64,000 nt of DNA from NCBI RefSeq assembly GCF_900111925.1, contig NZ_FOKA01000001.1:124001-188000 (forward strand), given 5' to 3'. The position numbers were made by a program, and so were the translations under genes. The notes beneath the pieces were generated by a model that saw only the letters and a list, made by a program, of their open reading frames with translations, had not been told where the DNA came from and did not search any database. Of this stretch, positions 1-7,994 are shown piece by piece; the first letter of the stretch is position 1, and every line of letters starts with the position of its first letter. The DNA comes from Cellulomonas marina (GTDB taxonomy: Bacteria > Actinomycetota > Actinomycetes > Actinomycetales > Cellulomonadaceae).

Positions 1-1
1 G

Positions 2-1048
2 CAGCGGCTGACGGACGCGCAGGTGGCGCTCGACACCGCGCAGCGCGAGCAGACCGCCATCGCCGGCCGGCTCGCGGACGCCGAGGCGCAGGAGACGAGC
101 CTCGGCGCCACGATCGCCGAGGGCGACGCCCGCGTGACGGAGCTGCGCGCGGCGATCGGCGAGCTGGCCCGCCAGGCGTACCGGACCGGCACGACGAGCT
201 CGAGCCTCGACGTGGTCCTCGGGGCCGAGAGCGTCGAGGACTTCGCCCAGCGTTACGGCCTGGCCTCCACGGCCCTGCGCACGCAGTCGCAGGTGCTGGA
301 GCAGCTCTCCACCGCGCAGGCGGCCGCCCGCAGCAGCCAGGCCCGCCTCGTGGCGGTGCGCGAGCGCATCACCGAGCTCAAGGCGGACGCCGACGCCAAG
401 GTCGTCGAGGCGGACCGGGCGCGCGCCGAGGCGCAGGAGGCCAAGGAGGCGCTGGACGCCCTGCTGGCCGAGCAGCAGGCGCGGGCCGCCGCGCTCGAGG
501 TGCAGAAGGGCGACCTCGAGCGCCAGCTGCAGGCCCTCGACGCGCAGCGGGCCTCCCTGGAGCAGGAGCTGTCGGCGATCATCGCCGAGCAGCGCGCGCG
601 GGACACGACCGTGCGGGTCCCGTCGGGGCGGGTCAGCGGGGCGGTGTTCGGCAACCCGACGAGCATCGACCCGATCTACGTCACGAGCGAGTACGGCATG
701 CGCCTGCACCCGACGCTCGGGTACGTGCGGCTGCACGCCGGGATCGACCTGCGCACCTACTGCGGCACGCCGATCTACGCGGGCCGGGAGGGCACGGTGC
801 TGTGGGCGAGACTGCGGTCGGGCTTCGGCAACCAGGTCATGGTCGACCACGGCTACGTCGACGGGAACTCGCTCATGACGAGCTACAACCACATGACGCG
901 GTTCGTCGTCGCCGGCGGCCAGCACGTCGACCGCGGGCAGCTCCTGGGCTACTCCGGCAACACCGGCACGTCCGCCGCCTGCCACCTCCACTTCGAGGTC
1001 TACGTCAACGGCGCCACGGTCAACCCGCGCCCGCTCCTCGGCCTGTAG
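2..1048 (+). CDS. M23 family peptidase with N-terminal coiled coil (5' end outside window)
   Basis: The reading frame is open from base 2, so the gene starts upstream of the window. About 210 residues of heptad-rich, Ala/Glu/Arg-rich coiled coil (EnvC-like) precede a C-terminal LytM/M23 domain. The zinc-binding motifs are visible as HAGIDL (HxxxD) and HLHFEV (HxH). M23 proteins of this build cleave peptidoglycan cross-links, or activate amidases, outside the membrane. In actinobacteria such a gene commonly sits between ftsX and smpB, and smpB follows here, so a role with FtsEX in cell separation is likely. That role is inferred from order and architecture; the signal peptide lies outside the window. 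Confidence 0.9.
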   Translation, partial: QRLTDAQVALDTAQREQTAIAGRLADAEAQETSLGATIAEGDARVTELRAAIGELARQAYRTGTTSSSLDVVLGAESVEDFAQRYGLASTALRTQSQVLEQLSTAQAAARSSQARLVAVRERITELKADADAKVVEADRARAEAQEAKEALDALLAEQQARAAALEVQKGDLERQLQALDAQRASLEQELSAIIAEQRARDTTVRVPSGRVSGAVFGNPTSIDPIYVTSEYGMRLHPTLGYVRLHAGIDLRTYCGTPIYAGREGTVLWARLRSGFGNQVMVDHGYVDGNSLMTSYNHMTRFVVAGGQHVDRGQLLGYSGNTGTSAACHLHFEVYVNGATVNPRPLLGL

Positions 1049-1176
1049 AGGTCGACCGGCGCGGGGCGCGGCTGCCGGGCGGCCACGGCTGACCGGGCTG
1101 CCGCGGCCGCGGGGCGGTACCCTCGACGGCGGCCCAGATGGGGCCGCACACGCCGGACGACGGGGAGGTGGCCGCG

Positions 1177-1647
1177 ATGCCGAAGGAGCAGGGGCGCAAG
1201 CTCGTCGCCGCCAACCGCAAGGCCCGGCACGACTACACGATCGAGGACGTCTTCGAGGCCGGCGTCATGCTGACCGGCACCGAGGTCAAGGCGCTGCGGG
1301 CCGGGCGCGCGAGCCTCGTCGACGGCTGGTGCGAGATCGACGGCGGGGAGGCGTGGCTGCACGGCGTCCACATCCCCGAGTACTCCCAGGGCACGTGGAC
1401 CAACCACGCCCCGCGCCGCAAGCGCAAGCTCCTGCTGCACAAGCACGAGATCGAGTCGATGGCCCAGGACACCCGCGAGAAGGGCCACACCATCGTGCCC
1501 CTGTCGCTGTACTTCCTCGAAGGGCGCGCCAAGCTCGAGATCGCCGTCGCGCGCGGCAAGAAGGACTGGGACAAGCGGCAGGCGCTGCGCGAGCGGCAGG
1601 ACAACCTCGAGGCGCAGCGCGCGATGCGGGAGAAGCGGGACCTGTAG
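1177..1647 (+). CDS. smpB: SsrA-binding protein SmpB
   Basis: SmpB binds the tRNA-like end of tmRNA and brings it to ribosomes stalled on mRNAs without a stop codon. The 156-residue product has the usual length. It carries the family features: N-terminal [25 protein letters not shown], the central H-x-P-E-Y segment, and a basic tail with KKDWDKR. I chose the ATG at 1177, preceded by GGGAGG, over the in-frame ATG at 1138, which would add 13 residues atypical of the family. The ssrA gene lies about 3.6 kb downstream on the same strand, so both halves of the trans-translation system are in this window. Confidence 0.97.
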   Translation: MPKEQGRKLVAANRKARHDYTIEDVFEAGVMLTGTEVKALRAGRASLVDGWCEIDGGEAWLHGVHIPEYSQGTWTNHAPRRKRKLLLHKHEIESMAQDTREKGHTIVPLSLYFLEGRAKLEIAVARGKKDWDKRQALRERQDNLEAQRAMREKRDL

Positions 1648-1669
1648 CGGGGGGCCCGGGCGTGCCCGG

Positions 1670-2746
1670 TCAGGCCGTCGTCGAGCCCGGCAGGATGTCC
1701 GACAGCCGGTAGGACACGGGCTCCTCGAGCTGGTCGTACGTGCACGAGCGCGGCTCGCGGTCGGGGCGCCACCGCCGGAACTGGGCCGTGTGGCGGAACC
1801 GGTCGCCCTCCATGTGGTCGTACGCGACCTCGACCACGAGCTCGGGCCGCAGCGGCACGAACGACAGGTCCTTCGTGGCGTTCCACCGGCTGACCGCGCC
1901 GGGCATGCGCTTCTCGCCGTGCGCGGACTGGTCGGCCCAGTCGCCCCACGGGTGCTCGCCGAGGGCGACGTCGGTGTAGGGGCGCAGCTCGTCGAGCAGC
2001 GTCCGGCGCCGGGCCATGGGGAAGGACGCCGCGACGCCGACGTGTTGCAGCCGGCCGTCCGCGGTCCAGATCCCGAGCAGCAGCGAGCCGACGAGGTCGT
2101 CGCCGGACTTGTGCGGGCGGTACCCGGCGACGACGCAGTCCGCGGTGCGCTCGTGCTTGATCTTGAACATCGTGCGCTTGTCGGGCTGGTACGTGCCGTC
2201 GAGCGGCTTGGCGACGACGCCGTCGAGGCCAGCCCCCTCGAACTGGGTGAACCACGCCTGCGCCTCGGCCAGGTCGGCGGTGGCGGGGGTGACGTGGACG
2301 GGGTGCCGCGCGTCGGCGAGGGCCTCGACGAGGCGGGCCCGCCGCTCCGCGAACGGCCGGCCGGTGAGGTCCTCGTCGTCGAGCGCGAGCAGGTCGAAGG
2401 CGACGTAGGACGCGGGCGTGGTGCGGGACAGGAGGGTCACGCGGGAGGCGGCGGGGTGGATGCGCTGCTGGAGGGCCTCGAAGTCCAGCCGGTCCCCGGT
2501 GACGACGACGATCTCCCCGTCGAGGACGCACCGGGGCGGCGTCTGCGCCAGCACGGCCTCGACGACCTCGGGGAAGTAGCGGGTCATCGGCTTCTCGTTG
2601 CGGCTGCCGAGGACCACCTCGTCGCCGTCGCGGAAGACGAGCGTGCGGAAGCCGTCCCACTTGGGCTCCACGTGACCCGTGTCGGGGATCTGCGGGACCG
2701 AGCGCGCCAGCATCGGCGCGACGGGCGGCATGACGGGCAGCCTCAT
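1670..2746 (-). CDS. ligC: ATP-dependent DNA ligase, LigC type
   Basis: A 358-residue ATP-dependent DNA ligase without extra domains, the length typical of actinobacterial LigC. The nucleotidyltransferase motif I is KWDGFR with the adenylated lysine at residue 29. LDGEIVV (motif III region) and KFKI/KTMFKIKHE-type motifs follow, then a C-terminal OB-fold region (VGVAASFPMARR onward). LigC enzymes seal nicks in ATP-dependent repair, separate from the replicative NAD-dependent ligase. No Ku or LigD partner is in the window. The gene converges on smpB with only 22 bases between them. The chosen ATG at 2746 is the longest start; an ATG five codons inside is possible. Confidence 0.92.
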   Translation of the reverse strand: MRLPVMPPVAPMLARSVPQIPDTGHVEPKWDGFRTLVFRDGDEVVLGSRNEKPMTRYFPEVVEAVLAQTPPRCVLDGEIVVVTGDRLDFEALQQRIHPAASRVTLLSRTTPASYVAFDLLALDDEDLTGRPFAERRARLVEALADARHPVHVTPATADLAEAQAWFTQFEGAGLDGVVAKPLDGTYQPDKRTMFKIKHERTADCVVAGYRPHKSGDDLVGSLLLGIWTADGRLQHVGVAASFPMARRRTLLDELRPYTDVALGEHPWGDWADQSAHGEKRMPGAVSRWNATKDLSFVPLRPELVVEVAYDHMEGDRFRHTAQFRRWRPDREPRSCTYDQLEEPVSYRLSDILPGSTTA

Positions 2747-2780
2747 CGGTGAACCCGACCCCGGCTCGCCGCGCCGGTGG

Positions 2781-3320
2781 TCATCGGGTGCCGTCGTCCG
2801 GGGCGTGCCCGTCGAGGTCGACGAGGAGCCCGGGCGGCGCGTCGAAGGTCGCCCACACGTGCTTGAGGTCGCCCTCGGCGTACCAGCCCACGTCGAGCGA
2901 GACGCGCTGGGCGAGGATGAGGCCGAAGCCGCCGTCCCCCGGCGCGCGGTCGCCCGCGACCAGCGGGGCGCTGCCAGGGGCGCGGTCGATGACGTCGATG
3001 GCGAACCGCTCGCCGTCCGTGAGCAGGCGGACGACCGTCGGCGGCTCGCCGTGGCGCAGGGCGTTGGTGGCGAGCTCGCTGGCGACGAGGACGGCCTTCT
3101 CCGGCACCTCGCCGATGCCGCGCTGCGGGGGAGTGTCCGTGCCGGTCAGCGCGTGGTGGAGGAGGGCGCGGAGCCGCGCGAGGTCCTCGGTGGAGGCGAT
3201 CGCCCAGCGCCGCACCTCCGAGAAGGAGGGCGGCAGCTCGGCCGAGTTCACCATGCTTGCCACGTCTGGTCGCTCGCTGTCCTGGTCGGTCACGGTCGTC
3301 GTCGGCCGCTCGGCCGCCAT
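2781..3320 (-). CDS. ATP-binding protein of the RsbW/SpoIIAB anti-sigma kinase-like family
   Basis: A small HATPase_c_2 protein of about 179 residues. The N-box SELATNALRHG (with the E-x-x-x-N core) and a glycine box DGGFGL are clear. Most of the chain is just this Bergerat-fold ATPase, as in actinobacterial anti-sigma factors that bind a sigma factor or phosphorylate an STAS antagonist. No partner sigma, STAS or PP2C gene is adjacent, so its target is unknown. Upstream in-frame starts exist (frame open to 3560). I chose the ATG at 3320 because the preceding residues look like non-coding divergent-promoter sequence. An ATG at 3254 would give 157 residues and is also plausible. Confidence 0.8.
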   Translation of the reverse strand: MAAERPTTTVTDQDSERPDVASMVNSAELPPSFSEVRRWAIASTEDLARLRALLHHALTGTDTPPQRGIGEVPEKAVLVASELATNALRHGEPPTVVRLLTDGERFAIDVIDRAPGSAPLVAGDRAPGDGGFGLILAQRVSLDVGWYAEGDLKHVWATFDAPPGLLVDLDGHAPDDGTR

Positions 3321-3586
3321 GCGCCCGCGAGGTCGCCCGAGATCTGGACGCGCACCCCGCGACGGCGCCACCGGCGCCGGGACCACCGTACGCACTGCCC
3401 GGCGCGCACGCCCGCCGGACACGAGGGCCGGACGGGTGGTCCTCGACCTGTGTCCGCGGCCCTCCGGAGGGAGGGCATGAGCCTCGACCGACGTCCACAG
3501 GTCGGGCCCAGGCGGGCTCCAGGTCGCGCTCCGTCGGCGGGGGTGGAGTGGTCCCAGCACGAGGACGAGACGGAGGAGCCAGGACC

Positions 3587-5098
3587 ATGGACGAGCAGAG
3601 CGGCGCGCGGGCCGAGCAGGGCGAGCAGGACGAGCAGGGGGTCGACGGGACGGCGGCGGCCGGGCAGGACCGGCAGGCCGAGCAGGACGGGCAGGTCGAG
3701 CAGGACCAGCAGGTCGAGCAGGAGCAGCAGGACCGGAAGGTCGAGCAGGACGCTCAGGTCGCGCACCCGGTGTGGTGGCCGGGGCAGCCGCTGGCGGCGG
3801 CGGTCCCGGGGCGGCAGCCGCGTCCCGGCCGGCGGCGCGTGGTCGTCGGGCTCGCGTCGGCGCTCGCGCTCGGCGTCGTGGTCGGCGGCGGCGGGACCGC
3901 GGCCGCGCTCGGCGTCCTCGACCGGTCGGCGTCGACCGTCGCGGTCGACGCCACGCCGTCGACGGGCTCCTCGTCGGGCTCCTCCTCGTCGGGCACGGAC
4001 GGCAGCACGGACGGCAGCACGGACGGCAGCACGGACGGCAGCACGGACGGCGTCGACCCGTGGGCGGGCACGCTGCCGCAGGTGCCCGGAGGGCGTGGCC
4101 TGCCGTGGCAGGACGGCTCGGGCTCCTCGTCGGGCAGCACGCAGACGACGACCGACCCGACGGCCGCGCAGGAGACGGGCGTGGTGACCATCGCGAGCAC
4201 GCTCGGCTACGCCGGGGCGGCGTCGGCAGGCACGGGCATGGTGCTCACGGCGGACGGGCTGGTCCTCACCAACAACCACGTCGTCGAGGGTGCGACGGCG
4301 ATCGAGGTGACGGTCGAGTCGACGGGCGAGACCTATGCGGCGACGGTCGTCGGCACGGACGCGACGCACGACGTGGCGGTCCTGCAGCTGTCCGGCGCGA
4401 GCGGCCTGGCCACCGTCACGCTCGACGACGAGGGCGACCTCGCCGTCGACAGCGCGGTCACCGCGATCGGCAACGCGGGGGGCACGGGGGACCTCGTCGC
4501 CGCGCCGGGCACCGTGACGGGGCTCGACGAGACGATCACGACGAGCAGCGAGGGCCTGACCGCGGGGGAGACCCTCGACGGGCTGGTCGAGTTCTCGGCC
4601 GGCGTCGTCTCCGGCGACTCCGGCGGCCCGCTGCTCGACGCCGAGGGCGAGGTCGTCGGCATGACGACGGCCGCGTCGAGCGGGAGCGCGACGGTCGTCG
4701 CCTACGCCGTCGACATCGAGGACGCGCTGGTCGTCGTCCAGCAGATCGAGTCCGGCGACGAGTCCGGCACGGTGACCATCGGTCTCCCGGCGTTCCTGGG
4801 CGTCGAGGTCGCGGGCAGCTCAACGGGTGCGGGCGGCGCGCCCGGCGGCTCGACGAGCACCGAGGGCGGCGCGACGATCGCCGGCGTCCTCGAGGGCACC
4901 CCGGCGGAGGCCGCGGGCCTGGTGGCCGGCGACACGATCACGGCCCTCGGCGGTCAGCCGGTGGCGTCGGCGGACGAGCTCACGGCCGCGCTGGCCGCGC
5001 TGGAGCCGGGTGACCAGGTCGACGTCATGTGGACCTCGAGCACCACGGGTGCCTCGCAGACGGCCACCGTCACCCTGGCGGAGGGCCCGGCCGCCTGA
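3587..5098 (+). CDS. Membrane-anchored trypsin-like serine protease with PDZ domain (HtrA/PepD-like)
   Basis: A 503-residue S1C protease. Residues 1-80 form a Gln/Glu/Asp-rich cytoplasmic tail; one transmembrane helix spans about 85-107; a low-complexity linker with DGST repeats follows. The chymotrypsin-like domain has His231 (NNHVVEG), Asp262 (HDVAVLQL) and Ser345 (GDSGGP). A C-terminal PDZ domain (FLGVEV...EGTPAEAAGL...GDTITALGG) completes it. This is the layout of mycobacterial HtrA/PepD envelope quality-control proteases. The ATG at 3587 has GGAGGAGCCAGG upstream. Divergent from the ATP-binding protein gene, sharing a 266-bp intergenic region. The poly-EQ tail (EQDQQVEQEQQ-type) is unusually charged and probably disordered. 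Confidence 0.93.
   Translation: MDEQSGARAEQGEQDEQGVDGTAAAGQDRQAEQDGQVEQDQQVEQEQQDRKVEQDAQVAHPVWWPGQPLAAAVPGRQPRPGRRRVVVGLASALALGVVVGGGGTAAALGVLDRSASTVAVDATPSTGSSSGSSSSGTDGSTDGSTDGSTDGSTDGVDPWAGTLPQVPGGRGLPWQDGSGSSSGSTQTTTDPTAAQETGVVTIASTLGYAGAASAGTGMVLTADGLVLTNNHVVEGATAIEVTVESTGETYAATVVGTDATHDVAVLQLSGASGLATVTLDDEGDLAVDSAVTAIGNAGGTGDLVAAPGTVTGLDETITTSSEGLTAGETLDGLVEFSAGVVSGDSGGPLLDAEGEVVGMTTAASSGSATVVAYAVDIEDALVVVQQIESGDESGTVTIGLPAFLGVEVAGSSTGAGGAPGGSTSTEGGATIAGVLEGTPAEAAGLVAGDTITALGGQPVASADELTAALAALEPGDQVDVMWTSSTTGASQTATVTLAEGPAA
3994..4050 (+). repeat. 12-bp tandem repeat coding for (DGST)n linker
   Basis: Four to five near-perfect copies of GACGGCAGCACG encode Asp-Gly-Ser-Thr repeats between the membrane helix and the protease domain of the HtrA-like protein. 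The unit is a multiple of three, so copy-number change would lengthen or shorten the periplasmic linker without breaking the frame. Confidence 0.9.
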
Positions 5099-5117
5099 CG
5101 GGCGGCCCACCGGTCGC

Positions 5118-5150
5118 GGGCCGCGGCGCGTCCCCCTCGCGCCGCGGTCC
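5118..5150 (+). terminator. Hairpin downstream of the HtrA-like gene
   Basis: A perfect 10-bp stem, CCGCGGCGCG/CGCGCCGCGG, with a 7-base loop, extended by three more pairs including one G-U. It lies 20 bases after the protease stop codon. There is no T-tract, as is usual for high-G+C actinobacterial terminators. Confidence 0.55.
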
Positions 5151-5261
5151 GCTCCCCGGGCCCACTCGCCGTCCTGCGCGGGAATGGACGCGACCGCGGG
5201 GCGGTTGGGGGAGTAGTCTGAGCGCCGCCGGACCCCGGTCCGGCTGCTTGACAACTGCACA

Positions 5262-5628
5262 GGGGGTGATCGGTTTCGACGGTGGTCGCCGATCCAGGGG
5301 AAGCGGGCCGAGGACGCACGGTCATCTCGTCAACGATCCGTGCAAAACCATAGGTGCCAATACATCGCGCACCGACTTCACCCTCGCCGCCTGAGCGAGC
5401 TCTGAAGTCCGTCAGCCCGAGAATGCTCTCGTCCCGGTAGCTGGCGTCATCTAGAGAGCCACTGCTCGCAGTCGTCGTCGGTGCGGCTGCGGGGACTCTC
5501 AGCCGACTGAGCCCGTCCACGACTCGTCTGCGTGATCGTGGGGGCTGAGAAAAGCGCAGCAGAATGCGCCCGGAGAAGCCCTGGGTTCTCGCCATCGGAC
5601 GCGGGTTCGATTCCCGCCACCTCCACCA
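5262..5628 (+). ncRNA. ssrA: Transfer-messenger RNA (tmRNA)
   Basis: The 5' GGGGGUG pairs with CACCUCC ahead of the 3' ACCA (5625-5628), closing the acceptor stem with one G-U pair. The tRNA-like T arm GGTTCGATTCC is at the 3' end, and the 5' half begins with the family-typical GATCGGTTTCGAC. The tag frame resumes at GCC (5356) and reads ANTSRTDFTLAA before TGA at 5392-5394. It ends in the LAA degron typical of SsrA tags. Length is about 367 nt. A weak -10-like TAGTCT at 5214-5219 could drive a precursor. SmpB, its protein partner, is encoded at 1177-1647. Confidence 0.96.
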
Positions 5629-5639
5629 GCAGCACCGAG

Positions 5640-5673
5640 AAGGCGCCCGTCCAGGCTGGACGGGCGCCTTTCC
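5640..5673 (+). terminator. Intrinsic terminator of ssrA
   Basis: A perfect 14-bp stem (AAGGCGCCCGTCCA / TGGACGGGCGCCTT) with a 3-base loop, 11 bases after the tmRNA CCA end, followed by TCC. This is one of the strongest hairpins in the window. Confidence 0.85.
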
Positions 5674-5693
5674 GTATGTCCGGCGGTGTGCCG

Positions 5694-6677
5694 TCAGGCG
5701 TCGACGCGCTCGCGTCCCGGCTCCGTCGGGGCGACGGGTGCATCGGACCCGGTGGTGTGCCGCCCGCGGCGGCCCCACCCGCGCTGCACGAGCACGACCA
5801 GACCGAGGAGTGCGCCAGCGGCCAGGGCCCACGGCAGGACCACGCCGACGACGACGAGGGCCACGCCGAGCGTCGTCACGAGAGCGCCCCAGCCCGAGGA
5901 CAGGCCGTCGAGGAAGCCCTGCGGCTCGGCGGTCACCGCCACCCCACCGGGGATGTCGATGGCCACGACCAGCGTCGACAGCGCGACCTCCTCCGCCAGC
6001 CGTGCGCGCTGCGCCCGTAGCTCCTCCAGGCGGCTCTGGCGGTCCGTCAGCGCGTCCTCCGCGGTGACGAGGTCGGTGCTCGTCGTCGCGCGGGCCAGGA
6101 GGTCCTCCATGCGGGCGACCGAGACCTCGAGGGCGCGGATCCGGGCGTCCAGGTCCTGCGCCGTGCCCGTCACGTCGCGCGCCTGGACCTGCTGCTCGAC
6201 GACCTCACCCACCTCGTCGAGGCGGGTGAGCACCGCGGTGAGGTCCTCGGCGGGGACGCGGACGGTCAGCGCCGCGGAGGCCGGCGCCTCCTCGCCGCGG
6301 TCGGTGACGACGTACCGGTCGTCGACGCGGCCGCCGGTGCCCTCGACGAGCGCGGCGACGTCGTCGGCGGCGGCCACCGGGTCCTCCGCGGTCATGCGGA
6401 CCTCGCCGGTCTGGACGACCTGCCGCGACTCCTGGGTATCGGTCCCGGGGGCGGCCTCGTCGGCGGCGGGAGCCGCGCCGCTCCCGTCACCGGCCGGCGG
6501 GGCCGCCTCCGCCATCTCGCTCCCGCCCCCGGCAGACGCGCTGTCGCCGCTCGTCGCGCTGCAGGCGGTGAGCACGAGCAGCCCGGCCAGGGCGACTCCC
6601 GCCACGGCGGACCAGCGGGTGCGGCGCAACGTCCGGCGGCCTCCGGTGACCTGTGCGGGAGTCGTGGTCGTGACCAT
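5694..6677 (-). CDS. DUF4349 domain lipoprotein
   Basis: A 327-residue protein with a lipoprotein signal peptide (basic start, hydrophobic core, lipobox LTAC at about residues 36-39). It has a Gly/Ala-rich spacer, the DUF4349 core, a coiled coil (residues about 175-245) and a C-terminal transmembrane helix near residues 265-295 followed by a basic cytoplasmic end. DUF4349 proteins are predicted envelope proteins without an assigned reaction. Having both a lipid anchor and a C-terminal helix means the domain would be tethered at both ends on the outer face of the membrane. It converges on ssrA across the terminator at 5640-5673. Function unknown; family assignment is confident. Confidence 0.85.
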   Translation of the reverse strand: MVTTTTPAQVTGGRRTLRRTRWSAVAGVALAGLLVLTACSATSGDSASAGGGSEMAEAAPPAGDGSGAAPAADEAAPGTDTQESRQVVQTGEVRMTAEDPVAAADDVAALVEGTGGRVDDRYVVTDRGEEAPASAALTVRVPAEDLTAVLTRLDEVGEVVEQQVQARDVTGTAQDLDARIRALEVSVARMEDLLARATTSTDLVTAEDALTDRQSRLEELRAQRARLAEEVALSTLVVAIDIPGGVAVTAEPQGFLDGLSSGWGALVTTLGVALVVVGVVLPWALAAGALLGLVVLVQRGWGRRGRHTTGSDAPVAPTEPGRERVDA

Positions 6678-6800
6678 GTCCGGACGCTAGGGCCGGGCGG
6701 GGCCGCGCAGGTGCGGTGTGGCCGGATCGTGACCGGACCGTCACCGCTCGTGACGGCGAGGACGGTGCCACCCCGGCGTCACCCCGGTGCCACTGCGACG

Positions 6801-7853
6801 TCAGCGTGCGGGGAGCTGCGGGACGGCGACGACCGCGCGCTCGTCGGCGGAGCGCAGGACCGCCTCGACCGCCGCCGCGGCGGCGGCGCCCACCCAACCG
6901 GGTGCCGGGTCGAGCACGTCGGCGCCGGCGACGAGCGCGGCCAGCCGGCGGGCGGGGAGCCAGGTGCGCGGCGGGTCCTCGTCGGCGGGGGTGCGCAGGT
7001 CGACGCGTGCGCCGTCGGCGAGGCGGACGGTGGCGCTGCCGGCGGTCAGGTCCTGCTCGACGACGCCGTGCGTGCCGACGTAGCGGACCCAGCGGCGCTC
7101 GCGGTCGGCGGTGCCGGCCATGCCCGACGAGGTGACGACGCCCGTGCCGCCGCCGGCGAACCGCAGCGCCGCGGCGTCGTCGACGTCGACGCCGCGGCCG
7201 CGGTGGTCGGTGAAGGCGGCGACGTCGCGGATCTCCCGGTCCGTGACCCAGCAGATCATCCCGAGCAGGTGGGTGAGCTGGGTGTGCGCCTGGCCGCCAC
7301 CGGCGTCGGCGCCGTACGTCTGCGGGTGCGTGTCGGCGGCGTCACCGCCCTCGTCGCCGGCGTCGGCGGCCGCGAAGAGCGAGAGGGTCGCGGAGGTGAA
7401 CTCGCCCGTCACCTGGACGAGGCCGCCGATGTCCTCCTGCACCGCGCGGCGCACGCGGGCGGCGACCTCGACGAACTGGTCGGTGTAACCGATGCTCAGC
7501 ACGGCGCCGCTGCGGCGGGCGCGGGCCAGGAGGTCGAACGCGTCGGCAGCCGTCGTCGCCATCGGCTTCTCCAGCAGCACCCCGACGCCGGCGTCGAGCG
7601 CCGCCGCGGCGAGGTCGTGGTGGGTGGTGTGCGGCGTGGCGATGACGACGCCGTCGGGTCGCAGCTCCAGCAGCGCGTCGAGGTCGGCCACCACGGGGAC
7701 GCCGCCGTGCTGCGCCGCCACCTCACGGGCGCGCTCGACGTCGGGGTCGCAGAGCGCCACGAGCTCGACGTCCGGCGCCGCGGCGAGGGAGGGGACGTGG
7801 TGGTTCGCCGACCACCAGCCGGTGCCGACGACGGCGATGCGAGGTGCGGGCAT
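6801..7853 (-). CDS. Gfo/Idh/MocA family oxidoreductase
   Basis: A 350-residue NAD(P)-dependent oxidoreductase of the glucose-fructose oxidoreductase/inositol dehydrogenase type. The N-terminal Rossmann motif is VVGTGWWSANHH (GxGxxG-like). The EKP motif in LLEKPMATT holds the lysine that contacts cofactor and substrate. The C-terminal alpha/beta domain follows. The substrate, probably a sugar or cyclitol, cannot be named from sequence. No sugar transporter is adjacent, so it may act alone. It is divergent from the ATPase/TOPRIM operon that begins at 7995, and its promoter side is where the base composition changes. Confidence 0.9.
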   Translation of the reverse strand: MPAPRIAVVGTGWWSANHHVPSLAAAPDVELVALCDPDVERAREVAAQHGGVPVVADLDALLELRPDGVVIATPHTTHHDLAAAALDAGVGVLLEKPMATTAADAFDLLARARRSGAVLSIGYTDQFVEVAARVRRAVQEDIGGLVQVTGEFTSATLSLFAAADAGDEGGDAADTHPQTYGADAGGGQAHTQLTHLLGMICWVTDREIRDVAAFTDHRGRGVDVDDAAALRFAGGGTGVVTSSGMAGTADRERRWVRYVGTHGVVEQDLTAGSATVRLADGARVDLRTPADEDPPRTWLPARRLAALVAGADVLDPAPGWVGAAAAAAVEAVLRSADERAVVAVPQLPAR

Positions 7854-7994
7854 GCCGCCACGCTAGGTGCCGTGTGCCGCGTATGCGCGGGGGGCATGGT
7901 CGCACTGGCGTGGAGAAGGGGCTGCGTGCGGCATGATGCGATCATCCGGAGCTGTATCGGCTCGCACCGGTTCGACGTTGGTTGCGGAGGCAGC

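Noticed and set aside
3994..4050. CRISPR-like repetition
   Set aside because: The repeats are contiguous with no spacers and encode a protein linker; the same holds for 14961-15008 and 17090-17185.
5248..5253. A perfect TTGACA just before ssrA
   Set aside because: It lies 9 bases from the mature 5' end, too near to be the -35 box of this gene.
5029..5743. Open frames through the ssrA gene
   Set aside because: They are by-products of the tmRNA; only the 12-codon tag is translated, and on stalled ribosomes.
7933..7945. ATGAT-GCG-ATCAT palindrome before the ATPase gene as an operator
   Set aside because: Only five pairs, no regulator gene in the operon, so too weak to call.
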